From Agapetus fuscipes (Eukaryota > Arthropoda > Insecta > Trichoptera > Glossosomatidae), in the NCBI GenBank assembly GCA_951799405.1, contig OX637332.1:749001-813000 (forward strand): a stretch of 64,000 nucleotides of DNA. Direction: 5' to 3'. A program made the translations under genes and the position numbers. Below, piece by piece: positions 1-11,097 of the stretch. How positions within the stretch are numbered: position 1 is the stretch's first letter; every line of letters begins with the position of its first letter. The notes under the pieces are model-generated. The model had not been told where the DNA came from and searched no databases. It saw only the letters and a list, made by a program, of their open reading frames with translations.

Positions 1-101
1 TAAAAATATAAATGATATATTTCTTGCACTCCGCCGGGATTCGAACCCACAACCTTCCATTCAGAGTCCGAAGTGCTACCACTGAACTGCGAACCGGTCA
101 T
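1..101 (-). repeat. SINE-D fragment (tRNA-like head)
   Basis: The minus strand shows a tRNA-like head (GGTTCGCAGTTCAGTGGTA, then GGGTTCGAATCCCGG, a good pol III B box) followed by the SINE-D body. It is cut by the window edge, so the tail is not visible. It matches the heads at 1698, 34729, 50279 and 57540. Confidence 0.75.
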
Positions 102-822
102 TTACCTACCACGCATCATTTACACCTTTAAGTCATTTACGGTAATAATAATATTAATAACATAATCATAAAAATAAAAATATAATAATATGTGATTGTA
201 GAGAAAAACGAGTTAATTTTTATATCTGTAAAAAACATTTAAAACATTAATATTATAAATCCACCCTAAAAAATAGAATTTAAAACATTAGTCACGAATG
301 AAATTTAAACGCATGAAAATTATCCATCGTACGATTCTGTTTTAATTTTTGTAACGAATAAAATGAAAATTACAACTAGTTTATTTTTTAATCAGATTTT
401 CATGAAAAGCTGTTATTTTTCGCAAGGCACGACAAGCTGACACTTGTAACTAAATTTGGCGCGCGCGGGCGGGCTGCAATCCTTGCTCCCGTAATGAATG
501 AAACCATATTGCGCTGTAGGCACGTCAAAGTCAGGTGCAGTCGCGACCAGTCAATTAGGGAATGGCCCGCCAAAAGTTGCAAAAAATTAATAAACAACAA
601 AAAGAAGTAGAACGGTAGGAGCTTTTACAGTCAATCAGTCAAAAGGAAGGATGTGATTTTTCGCTGTCTAACCATAAAAAACGATACATTTTTCGTACCT
701 TGAATGAATGAACAACCCAAAAAAAACCTTCTTATTGATTAAACTTATTATTTGACAAGGGAACTCAATTGAATTGCATAAAAACTGACTTCAAAAATAT
801 ATTTAAAAATGCAACATCGACA
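102..822. other. No gene seen; AT-rich intergenic
   Basis: I see only AT-rich sequence with a short CpG-rich patch near 455-475. No coding signal or recognised repeat was found. Confidence 0.5.
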
Positions 823-1315
823 GCCCGGTCAATAGCTCAGATGGTTACTCTACGCTTGCATTTCACACCGAGAGCCTGAGTTCGAATCCCACCGAGGGTG
901 TTGGAAATGATTTCTTGTTTCAGTGTTTATTTAAAAAAATCCAAAATAAAAATACGGGTAAGTTTTACTCCGCCTTCTCAAGAAATGAGTACAAGCCCCC
1001 TCGACAGCTGGGAAACCCCCCACTTCAACTGAAGTGGTTAGCGTAAGGCTGGCCCCCTTACCTGTAAAAATAAATAGGTTTCACTTGCCATAAGCAAAAT
1101 GCTTCGGGGATAACGCGGCAAGACATAATCATATCATAATCATAAGGTCTTTATTGTTTTATCAATATGTACAAAGTATTACAATAAAAATAAATTTTAA
1201 AAATCTAATTACAATAAATACTCCCCAAAGTAAGCATAGCTTGTGTTTTGGGGAGGAAACGGAGAAAAGGAGACGCTACACCATATACGAAACTTAGTTG
1301 TGCTTTTTAACATAC
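823..1315 (+). repeat. SINE-C, interrupted by LINE-F
   Basis: A tRNA-like head has an A box (AATAGCTCAGATGG) and a B box (GAGTTCGAATCCC). It is followed by the family body (ATGATTTC..., AATGAGTACAAGCC..., CCTTACCTGTAAAAATAAATAGG). The 3' end (CTTAGTTG) lies beyond a LINE-F insertion at about 1123-1277. The same order without the insertion is seen at 27561-27885, which fixes the insertion point. Confidence 0.8.
1123..1277 (-). mobile_element. LINE-F 3' end inserted in SINE-C
   Basis: On the minus strand this ends with AATAAAGACCTTATGATTATG plus further ATGAT-type repeats. A polyadenylation-like signal and a short repeat tail are typical of 5'-truncated non-LTR retrotransposons. About 100 bp are almost identical to 41221-41327. 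No coding part is left, so the clade is unknown. Confidence 0.6.
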
Positions 1316-1697
1316 CAAACTGTTTTCATACAATCCCTTTCGGTTTCACTTTTCACATGAATCGTTTAATAATAAAGAAGGCTTCTTAGTAGGTTATTCG
1401 TTAATTAAAAAAGTATAAAAAAATTCTAAAAAAAATGATAGGAATTTGTGGTGATCCAGCGAAAATCACATCCTCCCTTTAGGCACATTGATTGTAAAGG
1501 CGAGAACGGGAGAGCATCAATATTGCGATGGCCGGCCTAACTTGGATGTCTAGAATCAGAATTTCCCCGTGCAAGCCTTTGAGAGGCGCCTAAAGGGGTT
1601 TTAAGGCTTTTCAGAAAATGTCAAAGCTAGCGAACAACGCGTGTGTATGATGGAGCCTCAATATTCGTTGATGTTGCAATAGCTCAGAGTGAGTGAC
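1316..1697. other. No gene or repeat recognised
   Basis: Mixed AT-rich sequence with no supported feature. Confidence 0.4.
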
Positions 1698-1805
1698 CGG
1701 TCCGTAGTCCAGTGGTAACACTTCGCAAATGGAAAGTTGTTGGTTCCAATCCCGGCGGAGCACACGAAATACGAGTACACCATTTATATTTTCAAATATC
1801 GACAT
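1698..1805 (+). repeat. SINE-D fragment
   Basis: It starts TGACCGGTCCGTAGTCCAGT, the family head, and runs through a degraded B box (GGTTCCAATCCCGG) into the body (ACCATTTATATTTTCAAATA). The 3' half is missing. Confidence 0.75.
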
Positions 1806-1824
1806 GGACTAAATTGTTCAGGAG

Positions 1825-2062
1825 AGCAGTTTAATGTTTGAGATTGCAGAAAAATGGCATAACTTTTTTTATTTTTTTATCATATCTTTAAAATCACAAC
1901 AGCTCTAAAATTAAAAAAATAAAGGCATTTATTGGCATTCCTATTAATGTGGTTTTACGATGTTTTACAATTTTTTTATGTCACAAGCGTCTTTAGGACA
2001 AAAAGGCCAAAATCTTGTCGGTTACACGAAAACCGTACTTCGAAAACGCAGATGAAATTTTA
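1825..2062 (-). repeat. Family I interspersed repeat
   Basis: The minus strand matches 63480-63760 and 51590-51790. Shared landmarks are the CCACATTAATAGGAATGCC block, the AGAGCTGTTTTGATTTT block and the CCTAAAG...TTTTGTCC block. There is no coding capacity. The type of element is unknown; it could be a non-autonomous DNA transposon or an LTR relic. Confidence 0.65.
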
Positions 2063-2631
2063 AAGATCTAAAATTATTTTTTTAAAAACGCAGATGCATT
2101 TTTTTAAATGTAGTCATCATTTTATGTAATAAAAAAAGGGAAATTACCTTATTCAAGATTTGCGCATAAAGAAAACTGGATTGTTTTGTTATGTTAGTAT
2201 ACTGTATACAAGGTACATACTAATACTTTAGTAATTTGCTAGAATTTATAATTTGTAATCTTCACAATACTGTGAAGCTTCCATCCATATCAGCCCGGTG
2301 CAGCTTTCCCCCGAACTTAAAAACGAATTGGCATGGCGCGCTATGCGAAGTACTGTCACTCCTCTATATGCTCTTATGCACAGACAGATTATTCCTGAGC
2401 TTAATCTCATTCTCATAGCACTGGTGTCAGGGTTGCTGTCTTGCAAACAGTCACCAAAAATCCCCGGAATATTAAAAAAAACTTCGAGTGCTAATGAAAA
2501 AGTATGGAATTTTTGTGCAATGTTACAGAAGAAAATGTATTTTTTATGTGAATCAATACGTTATTAATTTTGTTTTACTCTTTTATTTTTCACATAATTA
2601 CTACGCTATCGTTCAGCAGGATTGATAAAAA
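2063..2631. other. Unassigned; GC-richer patch at 2290-2460
   Basis: This is AT-rich except for 2290-2460, which has overlapping short open frames on both strands (60-89 codons). None has recognisable residues, and open frames on both strands argue against a real exon. Confidence 0.35.
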
Positions 2632-2895
2632 TTACACCACTAAGTGCTTGTTTGTCTTATGTCGATCAGAAGTAATTTCACATGAGAGCAATGATTGAAT
2701 GTTTTCTGGACCAATATGTCTGATGAATGCTGGGCATTGATTATGAAAATACTGAAAACATCTCTAACATTATCGTGTTTTACGTTTTTTTCTTAGCGCA
2801 TATTGTGTAGAATGTGATTCTTACATAAGACAATTTAATTTAAAGGTAACATTTGAATCAAATGGTAGATAAGCTAAACAAGCACTGAGGGGACG
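2632..2895. mobile_element. MITE J copy
   Basis: Imperfect terminal inverted repeats: left AAGTGCTTGTTTGTCTTATG, right reverse complement CAGTGCTTGTTTAGCTT. The interior matches 16452-16709 and 63805-64000 (CACATGAG.GCAATG, TTTTTTCTTAGC.CA, GTGTAGAATGTGATT). No transposase reading frame is present, so it would have to be moved by another element's enzyme. Confidence 0.65.
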
Positions 2896-3031
2896 ACCCG
2901 AGTTATTTTTGGCGAATTTATGCTCGAAATATCGCCTTACACCACTTAGCCATAACACTGACAGTATTTTATCTCTAGACTTGTATTTATTGCACAAACA
3001 AGTTCTCTGAAGAAAAAAGTAACTAAAGTCT

Positions 3032-3232
3032 AACGGGGCTATTCTTAGACATTGTAGTCGTCGGTTGAGCCCACGCTTTGACAAACAAATGGTGCCCGGT
3101 CTGAAAGTTTCATCACCACGGTCATTCTTACCTACCGAATTTTGTAATATTTGTATGAAGACAAATCATGCATCATTAGTTTGTCAAAGCGTGGGCTCAA
3201 CCGACGACTAAAATGTCTAAGAATAGCCCCGT
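3032..3232. mobile_element. MITE K1, long terminal inverted repeats
   Basis: About 55 bp at each end are inverted copies: GGGGCTATTCTTAGACATT at the left, AATGTCTAAGAATAGCCCC at the right, continuing through GTTGAGCCCACGCTTTGACA. It is 201 bp with no reading frame, a typical fold-back MITE. A second copy lies at 13791-14258. Confidence 0.8.
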
Positions 3233-3496
3233 AAGATTATTGTTACGTATTCAGAATGATTGAAAAAATAGCTAGTTTTGAAATCGTTTAATGATTTGAA
3301 ATATATGAATTCGTTTGAAGAAATCAAATCAATAAATTTAACTAGTAATTTTCATCCGAAAATATTTTCACTTAAATAGTGGATCTATTAAGAAAATTAA
3401 ACTTCCAAATTATTTTCCATGAAATCAGCAATAATTTAATAATAAAGTGTGGAAAATGGATGAAACAACTAAAATTTTCCTGACTAACGTTTACAC

Positions 3497-3742
3497 TATA
3501 ATCTATAATCTAAGTTGCAAGTATATATTCATTCAAAGCTCTCAGATGCATGCCCACAAACAAACACGTGTAGTTCGCGCTTACAAATGCTGATTGTGTA
3601 CTTACAAATAAAATCCAAATCTCAAATGAACATAAGCCCTGCAACTCTTGCCGACATTCCCTGAAACAGGGGTGACATTGGCAAAGTGAACCATTTTTTA
3701 CAGTATGGGTGGTCAGCCTCATACCAACCTATAAGTAAAGGA
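3497..3742 (-). repeat. Module A, stand-alone copy
   Basis: Read on the minus strand it begins TTCCTTTACTTATAGGTTGG and ends in CTTAGATTATAGATTAT. The sequence upstream of the start is not LINE-A 3' UTR, so this copy begins at the common module A 5' boundary. Confidence 0.8.
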
Positions 3743-4344
3743 ATATAATATAACACAATGAAACAAAAATTACGAAGACTAAGTTTTTGCGTTAAAATTT
3801 TGTTGAACACATTACTAACCTTAGTTCCGAGAACAATCTAACTGTTGTTAACGTCAATTATGAGGAGAACTAACTATATAAGCTCAGATCCCGGAAATTT
3901 ACCTTCTAAGGCGGAAGCTCCTCGCTAAGCCCGGAGAGGTGGCAGCCCTGTTCTCATAATTAATGCAGATGCTCGTCAAAACGACACTGTGTTTATGCAA
4001 AATTCAGGCGCGTGATTCATTGCCTGCGAGGTAGACACTCCTAATAGAATAATCAACTAGGAATAAGTAACGGCAATATGGCTAAAAGGGGAGACGCCAG
4101 CCCGGCACCTTATAACGATCTTCATTCTAGGAGATGTGAGCGCTGAATAAATCAACAAGTAGCTCTACAATAATTATACAAACCCTTATATATTTTTTAA
4201 GTGGCGCCTAAAGGTAATAACCATAGTATATTATTTCTCTATGGTAATAACCTATCCTTGACTAAAGGTTGGTATGTTCCTTGTCACGGCGTAGGCGGGT
4301 TCGAACCAGTGGTAGTGTCAATCCCGCCATCTCTATAATAATAA
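3743..4344. other. Unassigned sequence
   Basis: Apart from a GC-richer stretch at about 3895-4125, nothing stands out. No coding region or repeat is recognised, and it appears once in the window. Confidence 0.4.
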
Positions 4345-4586
4345 TGTATAATTTAAGTTGCGAGGATATATTTATTTGAAGCTCTCAAATGCATGCCCAC
4401 AAACAAACACGTGTAGTTCGCGCTTACAAATGCTGAATGTGTACTTACAAATAAAATCCAAAACTCAAATGAACATAAGCCCTACAACTTTTGCCGATCT
4501 TTCCTGACACAGGAGTGACATTGGCAAAGTGAACCATTTTTTACAGTATGGGTGGTCAGTCTCATACCAACCTATAAGTCAAGGAA
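4345..4586 (-). repeat. Module A, stand-alone copy
   Basis: Same limits as at 3497-3742: CTTGACTTATAGGTTGGTAT at the 5' end, TTAAATTATACATTAT as a decayed tail. It shares the TGTGTCAGGAAAG variant with 26873-27115, which suggests a subfamily. Confidence 0.8.
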
Positions 4587-5220
4587 GCGTCAATCTCAGC
4601 GACCTTATATAATTACACTTTAAGCACACAGTTTGATTAATGCTTTTATAATTTCCAACACAGCATTAAGTTGATACAGAGTAATAATATCAATAACATT
4701 TACCGTAAACTTTACAATAATTAATGTTTGCCGTGGAATAATAATCTCTCCTTTACATCATTACACATGGCAGGGGCGTCATCGTGATTACAGGCGGGAA
4801 GCCTGACGTATGCCCGCCGCGTTATTTATTTAATATGTTTATTAATATTGCTAATGTTCCCGCACACTCGGGAGCTCCGCTGACTTGACGCGAAGGGGTT
4901 TCGGCTTTGGCAACTTCGTTCTGCCGCCTCACCTAATTCGCTTGATGCTTCAATGGCGTAACGCAAAAATAAACTAAAACAACGGTTTCTTCTATATTCA
5001 AAGTTTCGCATTGCAATTCATAGATGGTGCTTTTAAACGACAAACACATACTTGTAGATAGAGATGTTTTGCTCATATACCCCATAGTTTCACATGTGAA
5101 AAATTCAGAGATGTCGTTGCTAGCCCTACAAACTCTTATGCAAAGTATTATTAGTTTTCACATATAAACCCCGAGTGTACACACACTTGCTTCACACCTC
5201 TCATCAAGATCATTTTCATT
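4587..5220. other. No gene recognised
   Basis: AT-rich DNA with a GC-richer patch at 4770-4960. No supported feature. Confidence 0.4.
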
Positions 5221-5224
5221 ATCA

Positions 5225-5345
5225 TACTTCACGCTGAAGAAGCCCATCGTAAAAATGGGCGGAACGTCCGGAATCTCCAGCTCCCACAGACCACGGCAAC
5301 AGATCCCGGAAAACATCACTCCACCATCATCAGCTGGCCGTGTAA
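5225..5345 (+). repeat. Fold-back family L, hammerhead-like core
   Basis: It holds CTGAAGA (5234-5240), one extra A, a paired stem GCCCAT (5242-5247)/ATGGGC (5255-5260), then GGAAC-GTC. The flanks can pair as stem I (TTC.CG with CGGAA). It matches the minus strand of 45565-45800 over CGTCCGGAA..TCCAGCTCC and GACCACGGCAACA. The GAAA box is mutated to GGAA here. Confidence 0.5.
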
Positions 5346-5385
5346 GCCTAAAATTCTTTTTTATAATTATTATTATTATTATTAT

Positions 5386-5387
<2 letters not shown>

Positions 5388-5417
<30 letters not shown>

Positions 5418-7064
5418 CAACAAAACAGGAAAATACATTAAAATATATAAAACAATAATAAAAATATACACAATTGATGTTGTACCTTCCCAATTACAAT
5501 GTTGACATTAAATATAAGTATTAAAAATAAAAAGAATATAAAAAAAGAATATAAATATAAATACTAATGACAGTAAGATATTTTTTCATACAATGTTGAC
5601 ATTAAATATAAGTATTAAAATAAAAAAAAGAATACAAATATAAATACTAATGATAGTAAAACATTTTCATTCCTTTTTATCAAACACAAAATATAAAATA
5701 TAAAAACCTATTAAAATAATCATGATAACCGTAATGACACCAAACAATAAGAGATAAAAACAGAATTACATATATCAAATCAGCCTTACATTCACTTGAA
5801 CATGCCAATATTTTTAATTATAATTTTAATTTTTCCCACTCACTAATACCTACACACTGAAATTCTAGACAAAATTCATTATATTTCATGAACACGTTTC
5901 TATTATTATTACAATTACAATTATTATTATTATTATTTTACATCATTAATCAAGAATTAAGGGCAAAGTATGGCCGTCGTTAACTTTTTCAAAGTATTGG
6001 TCGATTGGTAAAAAATATCCAGTTCACTAAACTTTTCATTGAACAACCGCGAAGCTCTCAAGAGGAATGAGTTTCTGTATGAATTTGTTCTGTGAGACGG
6101 AATATAGAGCTGGATTTTGGTGTTTCTTGACGTCATCCTAGGCACTCGGATTCCCACTTCAGACAGGAGTTCGGAGCAAGACACGTTACCCCGGATGAGT
6201 TTGAATAGGAACATTAGGTCCAGAACACTCCGTCTCGCTTGGAGCGAAAACAAACCACAGTGTTGCAGCGCCGTATGATAGTCGGCAAGCTCTCGATGGA
6301 GACCGTCTCGGTACAAGAGTGTCCTGATGAGGCGTTTTTGGATGGCCTCTAATCTATTGACATAGATGATATATTGCGGGTTCCAAACTTGGCAAGCATA
6401 TTCAAGTATTGGTCTTACGTAAACTTTATAAAGACATAATGCCACTGCAGTGTTTCGGAATGGCTTACAAGATCTCAAAACAAACCCAAGCAGTTTGTAT
6501 GATCTTTTAATGATGCTATCTATGTGGTAATTGAATCTCAATTTGTTGTCTAATACAAGCCCCAGATCACGTACTTGATCGGCAGGTTCCACGAACTCCG
6601 ATTGAATCTCGTATTCAAAGACTAATGGGTTCTTTTTCCTAGTGAACCTCACGATGCAACATTTAGAAACATTTAAAGAAAGTTTATTTACGATACAATA
6701 TTCACCAAAGCGTTTCAAATCTCTTTGGATAGATACACAATCTCTCACGGATGCCACCTCTGAAAAAATCTTCATATCGTCTGCATAAAGTAAGACGCTT
6801 GAATTGAGGAAGCAATGTCTTATATCGTTTATAAAAATTAAGAATAAAAGAGGACCCAGATGGCTACCCTGCGGCACACCCGAGACGACCCGTTCACGTT
6901 TGGAGGTGATTCCCCCAATCGTTACAGATATTGTTCTATCATACAGGTATGATTTGAGCCACCGGAGTAGGTCACCGTGTATTCCTTGCCACTCCAGCTT
7001 GGCAATTAGGATCTTGTGGCTAATCTTATCAAAACATTTGGAGTAATCAGTGTAGATCACATCA
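5388..7064 (-). mobile_element. JOC copy 1, 5'-truncated jockey-like LINE
   Basis: The poly(A) tail (poly-T on +) lies at about 5388-5417 after an ATT run. A 3' UTR of about 540 bp follows, then the C-terminal half of the RT. The 5' truncation is near 7064, where it stops matching copy 2 (41328-44060). The coding part differs from copy 2 at only a few positions, so both are recent insertions of one young family. Confidence 0.9.
5957..7060 (-). pseudogene. Jockey-like RT, C-terminal 367 codons
   Basis: The frame carries RT motif A (YTDYSKCFDKISH), the block GVPQGSHLGPLLF and the catalytic YADD, then the thumb and C-terminal region, ending in a normal stop. The endonuclease, the fingers and most of the linker are lost by 5' truncation, so it cannot make a working enzyme. 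The first Met is an accident of the truncation. It differs from copy 2 at three residues I can see: KPF/KAF, QHC/QHY and SYR/SYG. In an intact element this protein performs target-primed reverse transcription. Confidence 0.9.
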
Positions 7065-7199
7065 ACATCAACAACTGTTGCAATAAAACTGTTTATTTTT
7101 CATCTGCAATGTTTTGTTGGGTTTTAAAATGACTTATAACTTGGTAATATGTTGACCACCAGAACTATGAAATTGGTATTACTGTTAAATTGTTAGTAT

Positions 7200-7577
7200 T
7201 GTTGCGAACTTGAATTACGTGCGCTTATACATACATACATGCATAAAAATGATTACACACACTGAAGCACGTAATACAGAACCATCTAAGAGTATTTGTG
7301 CCTTGGAATGGCATTCTAGTGATTGTGTGTGTGTATAAATGTTCTGGTGGTGGAATAATCCAGAAATTGCGAGAAATATCTCTCCAGTTTACTATCTAAG
7401 AGGTCAAAATGGTAGGACAGCAGGAGTTGCAAGAAAGAACTTTGCTGAGTAACATCTATAAACAGTGATTGTCAAATAAATTGTAAATTGTAATAATTAA
7501 ATTGTGAAGCAATAAATTCTTTAAAAAATAAATTCTGGCATTTGAATTAAAAATATAATCCGGCAAAAAACGTAACA
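7200..7577 (+). mobile_element. LTR-like element Q1
   Basis: It is 378 bp, starts TGTTGCG and ends CGTAACA, an inverted-ended layout typical of LTRs. Relatives at 31076-31430 and 32101-32696 (both minus) share GCGAACTTGAA, GGTGG.ATAATC and TTGCTGAGTAACATC. No gag-pol sequence flanks it, so it would be a solo LTR. No clear target duplication was found. Confidence 0.5.
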
Positions 7578-7887
7578 ATATAACAACCTTTTCAGGAGAG
7601 GTGGTGAAACTTTTTGAATAAAAATTTTTGAACGCACAAAAAGATTTGACCGTTAACGAAATAATATACAGCATTACGAAATGATACCATAACCAACATT
7701 TTGAAGCTAGTTCTGTCAATTTTCTTGTATCCTGGATTCAGTCAAAACCCACCAATGGCTGTCGATGATGATGATGATAATGACTGTCAATTTTTAGCAA
7801 AATTGTTGACTGTGCTTTTAGAGGCTTCCCAGTTTTCCTGAGGCTCTTTTCTCTTCCGTTTTGTTGCTTAGTCTCAGACTTATAATT
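7578..7887. other. No gene recognised
   Basis: AT-rich sequence with a short GATGAT run near 7765-7780. Confidence 0.4.
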
Positions 7888-8185
7888 GTATAATGCGCGT
7901 CCTTGGGCATGTCAAAATAATGAATCATGATAGACTGACAAAGTATGTATACAGAGGAAAAGTGAAAGTAAAAAAGAGGTAAGAGACGACGAGAAAAGTA
8001 TAGAGTAATCATATTGAGGAGATTGTGAAAGTATGGGATATACAAAGTGGGTGTAAAAGAAGAAAATGAACGAAAAAGGTCATAAGTATGAATGAATTGA
8101 ATTAGTTATGTAAGGAAGAAGTTGAGTCAACTCTGCAGAGGCTCTGGTCACCCCTAGCGGAATGGCGACAAAGTTACAGTTACAA
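7888..8185 (+). mobile_element. LINE-B 3' fragment
   Basis: Decayed RT tail (TTGGGCATGTC, GATAGACTGACAAAGTATGT, GAGGAGATTGTGAAAG) followed by the LINE-B 3' end, AGAGGCTCTGGTCACCCC then AATGGCGACAAAGTTACAG and a GTTACA-type tail. The reading frame is broken. Confidence 0.75.
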
Positions 8186-9385
8186 CACAGTGTACCAACT
8201 GGCTTACCTTTTTATCTCGTTTCCAAATACAAAACTAAAGACTAAAAATATATTAACGAAGTTAATTAGTCACAGTAATTTTCCGTCTAAAATTTAAAGA
8301 CACTTTTAGACGTGACGAAGACATTTATACAGTATTTTTTTTGCCCATGAACGGGTTTTTCCGGAACGGACTATAATCGGAGTGTGAGCAGGGATTTCAG
8401 ATGACAACGCGGAAGTGAAAGAGTTTGATGGTTTGTCAATCATGGCGACTGACTGAGGTATGAGCGTCACCCAGGAACGTCAAGATAGCGATATTTCTGA
8501 CAGGGATTCTCGCAAAAAATAAATTGATACTTTACGTTTGACGGCCTTTATCTGAATAGGCGGTGTGCATCCAATCACACAAAGAATGTGAGTTGCAATT
8601 TTTTTCACCAACCTATCATCACGTCTTCCTTCTACTTTTAAATTTCCTTCATTTCTTAGATTTTATTCTATCAAAATATAAAAGTGCACCATACTTCACT
8701 TTTCATTTTATTTTCGAAATAAAAGTAGTTTCGGGAATCACAGTTATTTATTTATTTGTTAAGTTATCTCCCATTAACAAGTGTAAACTTCAACTTGAAG
8801 TTGAATTAAGTAGAAATAGACACTGTAGAAACTCAAAATGTGTAAAAATAATAACAGAATTTTTGATTGAGCCAATGATTAAAAAAATATTTTGAAAATT
8901 AACTTAAACGAATACAGTCCTAAAAAACTAAATAACGTGTTTTCTATGATTTAACAAGTATTTGTAACTATTTTATGACATTTGTAGACTATTTCATTTT
9001 TTTTTTTATTTAAACAAATTGATGGCTGAAAAACCTTTTACATATATAAAGTAAATAGATGTACGTAAACAAATTAAAATAAAAGCTAAGAAATATGGAT
9101 ATAATTAGAAGTTTTCTTAAAATTTGTTTTCATGAACTATAATAAATAACTGAAAAAAAATAAAAAATCGGAAATATAAAGTAGAAACATACATTTAATA
9201 AGTGAAAAATCATATAAAATGATAAAAATGTGTACAAAAGAAAAGTAAAAGTCAATAATTATCTTTCATAGCTATGAACACATATTCAACGCAGTCAAGA
9301 ATATTGACGTTCAGAAATAACTTTCATGAAAAGTTATAATCAAGAAAAAAACACTAAGTTTTATTTTCACAATCTAAGATTTTTT
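8186..9385. other. No gene or known repeat
   Basis: 1.2 kb of very AT-rich DNA. One open stretch of 110 codons at 8563-8895 (+) has low-complexity composition and no recognisable motif, and I do not call it a gene. Confidence 0.5.
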
Positions 9386-9404
9386 TACCACAAATACTTT
9401 TGTT

Positions 9405-9454
9405 TTGCTTACGTCATTTTCAACAGGAAACTCGACTGAAAATGACGTAAGCAA
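9405..9454. repeat. 18-bp perfect inverted repeat
   Basis: TTGCTTACGTCATTTTCA at 9405-9422 is exactly inverted at 9437-9454 around a 14-nt loop. A weaker pairing continues outward (CAAATACTTTT with GAAAGTACTTG). It could be a small fold-back element. Confidence 0.7.
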
Positions 9455-9810
9455 GTCGAAAGTACTTGACGTACAAGAAATGCTCAATTCGTGATAATTA
9501 AACTCTGTGTTTTTAAAACAAATTAAACTTTCTCATAAAAATGTTTTTTCATTTTGTATATACACAAACTATAAAAAAGGTTTAAATTATTTTTAAAATG
9601 CACTTGTATCTACCAAGATAGTAAATATGGTGTCAACGTTGATCCTTTGCAATATATTTATGTACAACTGTGATTATTAAATTTATTGTTGTATTTGTTT
9701 TGTATGGTTTGTGTGAAAATTCCCATTCAATTTCTACTTAATTCTATAGAATCAAAATAATTCTTACTAAACACTGTTTTACATTGACTCGATTTTTTAA
9801 AATTAATATA

Positions 9811-9850
9811 CACGACCGTTTTCGATCTCTCGATCATCATTTTCAGGTGC
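9811..9850 (-). ncRNA. Hammerhead-like core, degenerate
   Basis: The minus strand reads CACCTGAAAATGATGATC, then GAGA, then GATCGAAAACGGTCGTG. It has the H-family outer pairing (CAC with GTG) and GGTC before the expected cleavage point, but CTGAAGA is changed to CTGAAAA. Stem II (GATC/GATC) differs in sequence from H1. It is probably a decayed H relative. Confidence 0.4.
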
Positions 9851-9851
9851 A

Positions 9852-10440
9852 ATAATAAAAATAATATTTTATTATTCCAGCCCGGTCACGCGGGAGTGCA
9901 ATACGTGACCAGCCATATAAAAAATACATATTAGAAAAAAGAAACAGATGACAGCGTGGAGATGAGGAATGCGTTGTAGCTAAAAAAAACCTATGCTAAT
10001 GGATTAACAAAAGCATCAAATCCCTGTTCGGAGCTGCAGAGCTCAGTCTCAGTGGTGTATCCTTGTCAGCCCCAGCATTCCCGCCCAAAACCTCCACAAC
10101 CCCGACTCCCATCTGTTGGCTTTCAATATCACCACGATGTCGTTGCTGCTGGACTCGAGCCTTCTTAAAATCCAGCTACTCGGTGCCGCAACCGTCCATT
10201 CCAGTGTGGTAGCTGGGCCTCAGCAAACATACCACTAGCGCTGCAACGTCTTCTCAGGCGCATTATGGCTCTGTACCCCAAGCTATAGCAAATTCGCATG
10301 TCGTTCATACTCTGTACCTTGTACTGACAAGTGGCGAAGGGTGCCATACAACTTGATTTCCATGTCAAGTGGTTCCAGGCCAGAGGACCAGCAACTGTAA
10401 ATAAACGCTCTCCAAACATTGTGTTAACCCTATAGGTTCT
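9852..10440 (-). mobile_element. CR1-like LINE 3' fragment
   Basis: On the minus strand a short coding relic FGERLFTVAGPLAWNHL resembles the C-terminus typical of CR1/L2-type ORF2. A long 3' region follows, ending in GTCACG...CGCGTGACC..GCTGGAATAATAAAAT, which is shared with 37640-37750. Fold-back N sequence (TTGTATGGCACCCTTCGC) sits around 10335-10355, right after the coding relic. Confidence 0.6.
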
Positions 10441-10847
10441 TCAATCCTTGATTTGGCTCCAGTCTCAGCCGAGCGCGGTTTATTGGGCGAAGAGTACTTT
10501 AAACAACATAATTTAAACTGCTTTGGATAAAATTGTTATATAGTTTACGTATTTTCTATATTTCTGCCTTTTTAATTACCCCCTTTTCTCGCATCGGTTC
10601 CGCCTCTGCCTCCTCAGCAGCACAAAGCGCTCGCAAGTGATTCCATATTGTGCTCGCTCTAAAGCGGCGCTCACACAGAATGCGCTGATAATTTCTTTTC
10701 ACGGGCCAACAATTGAAGTGTTTACTCAACAAGTTTATATAAGCTTACTGTGTAATAAGGGCTTCTTACTCCGCATCTACTATCGCATAAAAACGATACT
10801 CACAGGAAATTTCACTAAACATTTATTTTAACAGTTTATGATACAAC
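10441..10847. other. Unassigned; GC-rich patch 10590-10720
   Basis: No coding or repeat signal is recognised. A 64-codon open stretch at 10637-10831 (+) has no recognisable features. Confidence 0.4.
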
Positions 10848-11095
10848 GCAACTAAGCAACACATATAGTATAACTTCTGGCCTGCGTTCTCCCCGAAGGG
10901 GTCGCATGTGGCGATTAAGGACCTATTTATTTTTACGGGTAAGGGGGCCGGCCACACACTAACCACTTTTAGTTGAAGTGAGAGTTTCCCAGCTGGGGGC
11001 TGGTTCTCATTTCTTGTGAAGGCTGAGTAAACCTCGAGATCGAACCCTTGCTCTCAGCATGGAATGCAAGCATTCTACAAACTGAGCTATCGATC
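10848..11095 (-). repeat. SINE-C, internally deleted
   Basis: The minus strand has the tRNA-like head (GATAGCTCAGTTTGTAGAA, GGTTCGATCTCG) and the body and 3' end (CCTTCGGGGAGAACGC, TTGCTTAGTTGCG). The segment between head and body, about 40 bp, is deleted compared with 27561-27885. Confidence 0.8.
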
Positions 11096-11097
11096 TT

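Noticed and set aside
5158..5493. 111-codon minus open frame
   Set aside because: Largely poly-Lys/poly-Ile from the poly-T and ATT run at the JOC tail.
6804..7046. 80-codon plus-strand open frame, repeated at 42752-42994
   Set aside because: It is the antisense shadow of the JOC RT and is shared only because both copies are JOC.
8563..8895. 110-codon open frame as a gene
   Set aside because: AT-rich composition, no motif, no partner or splice support.
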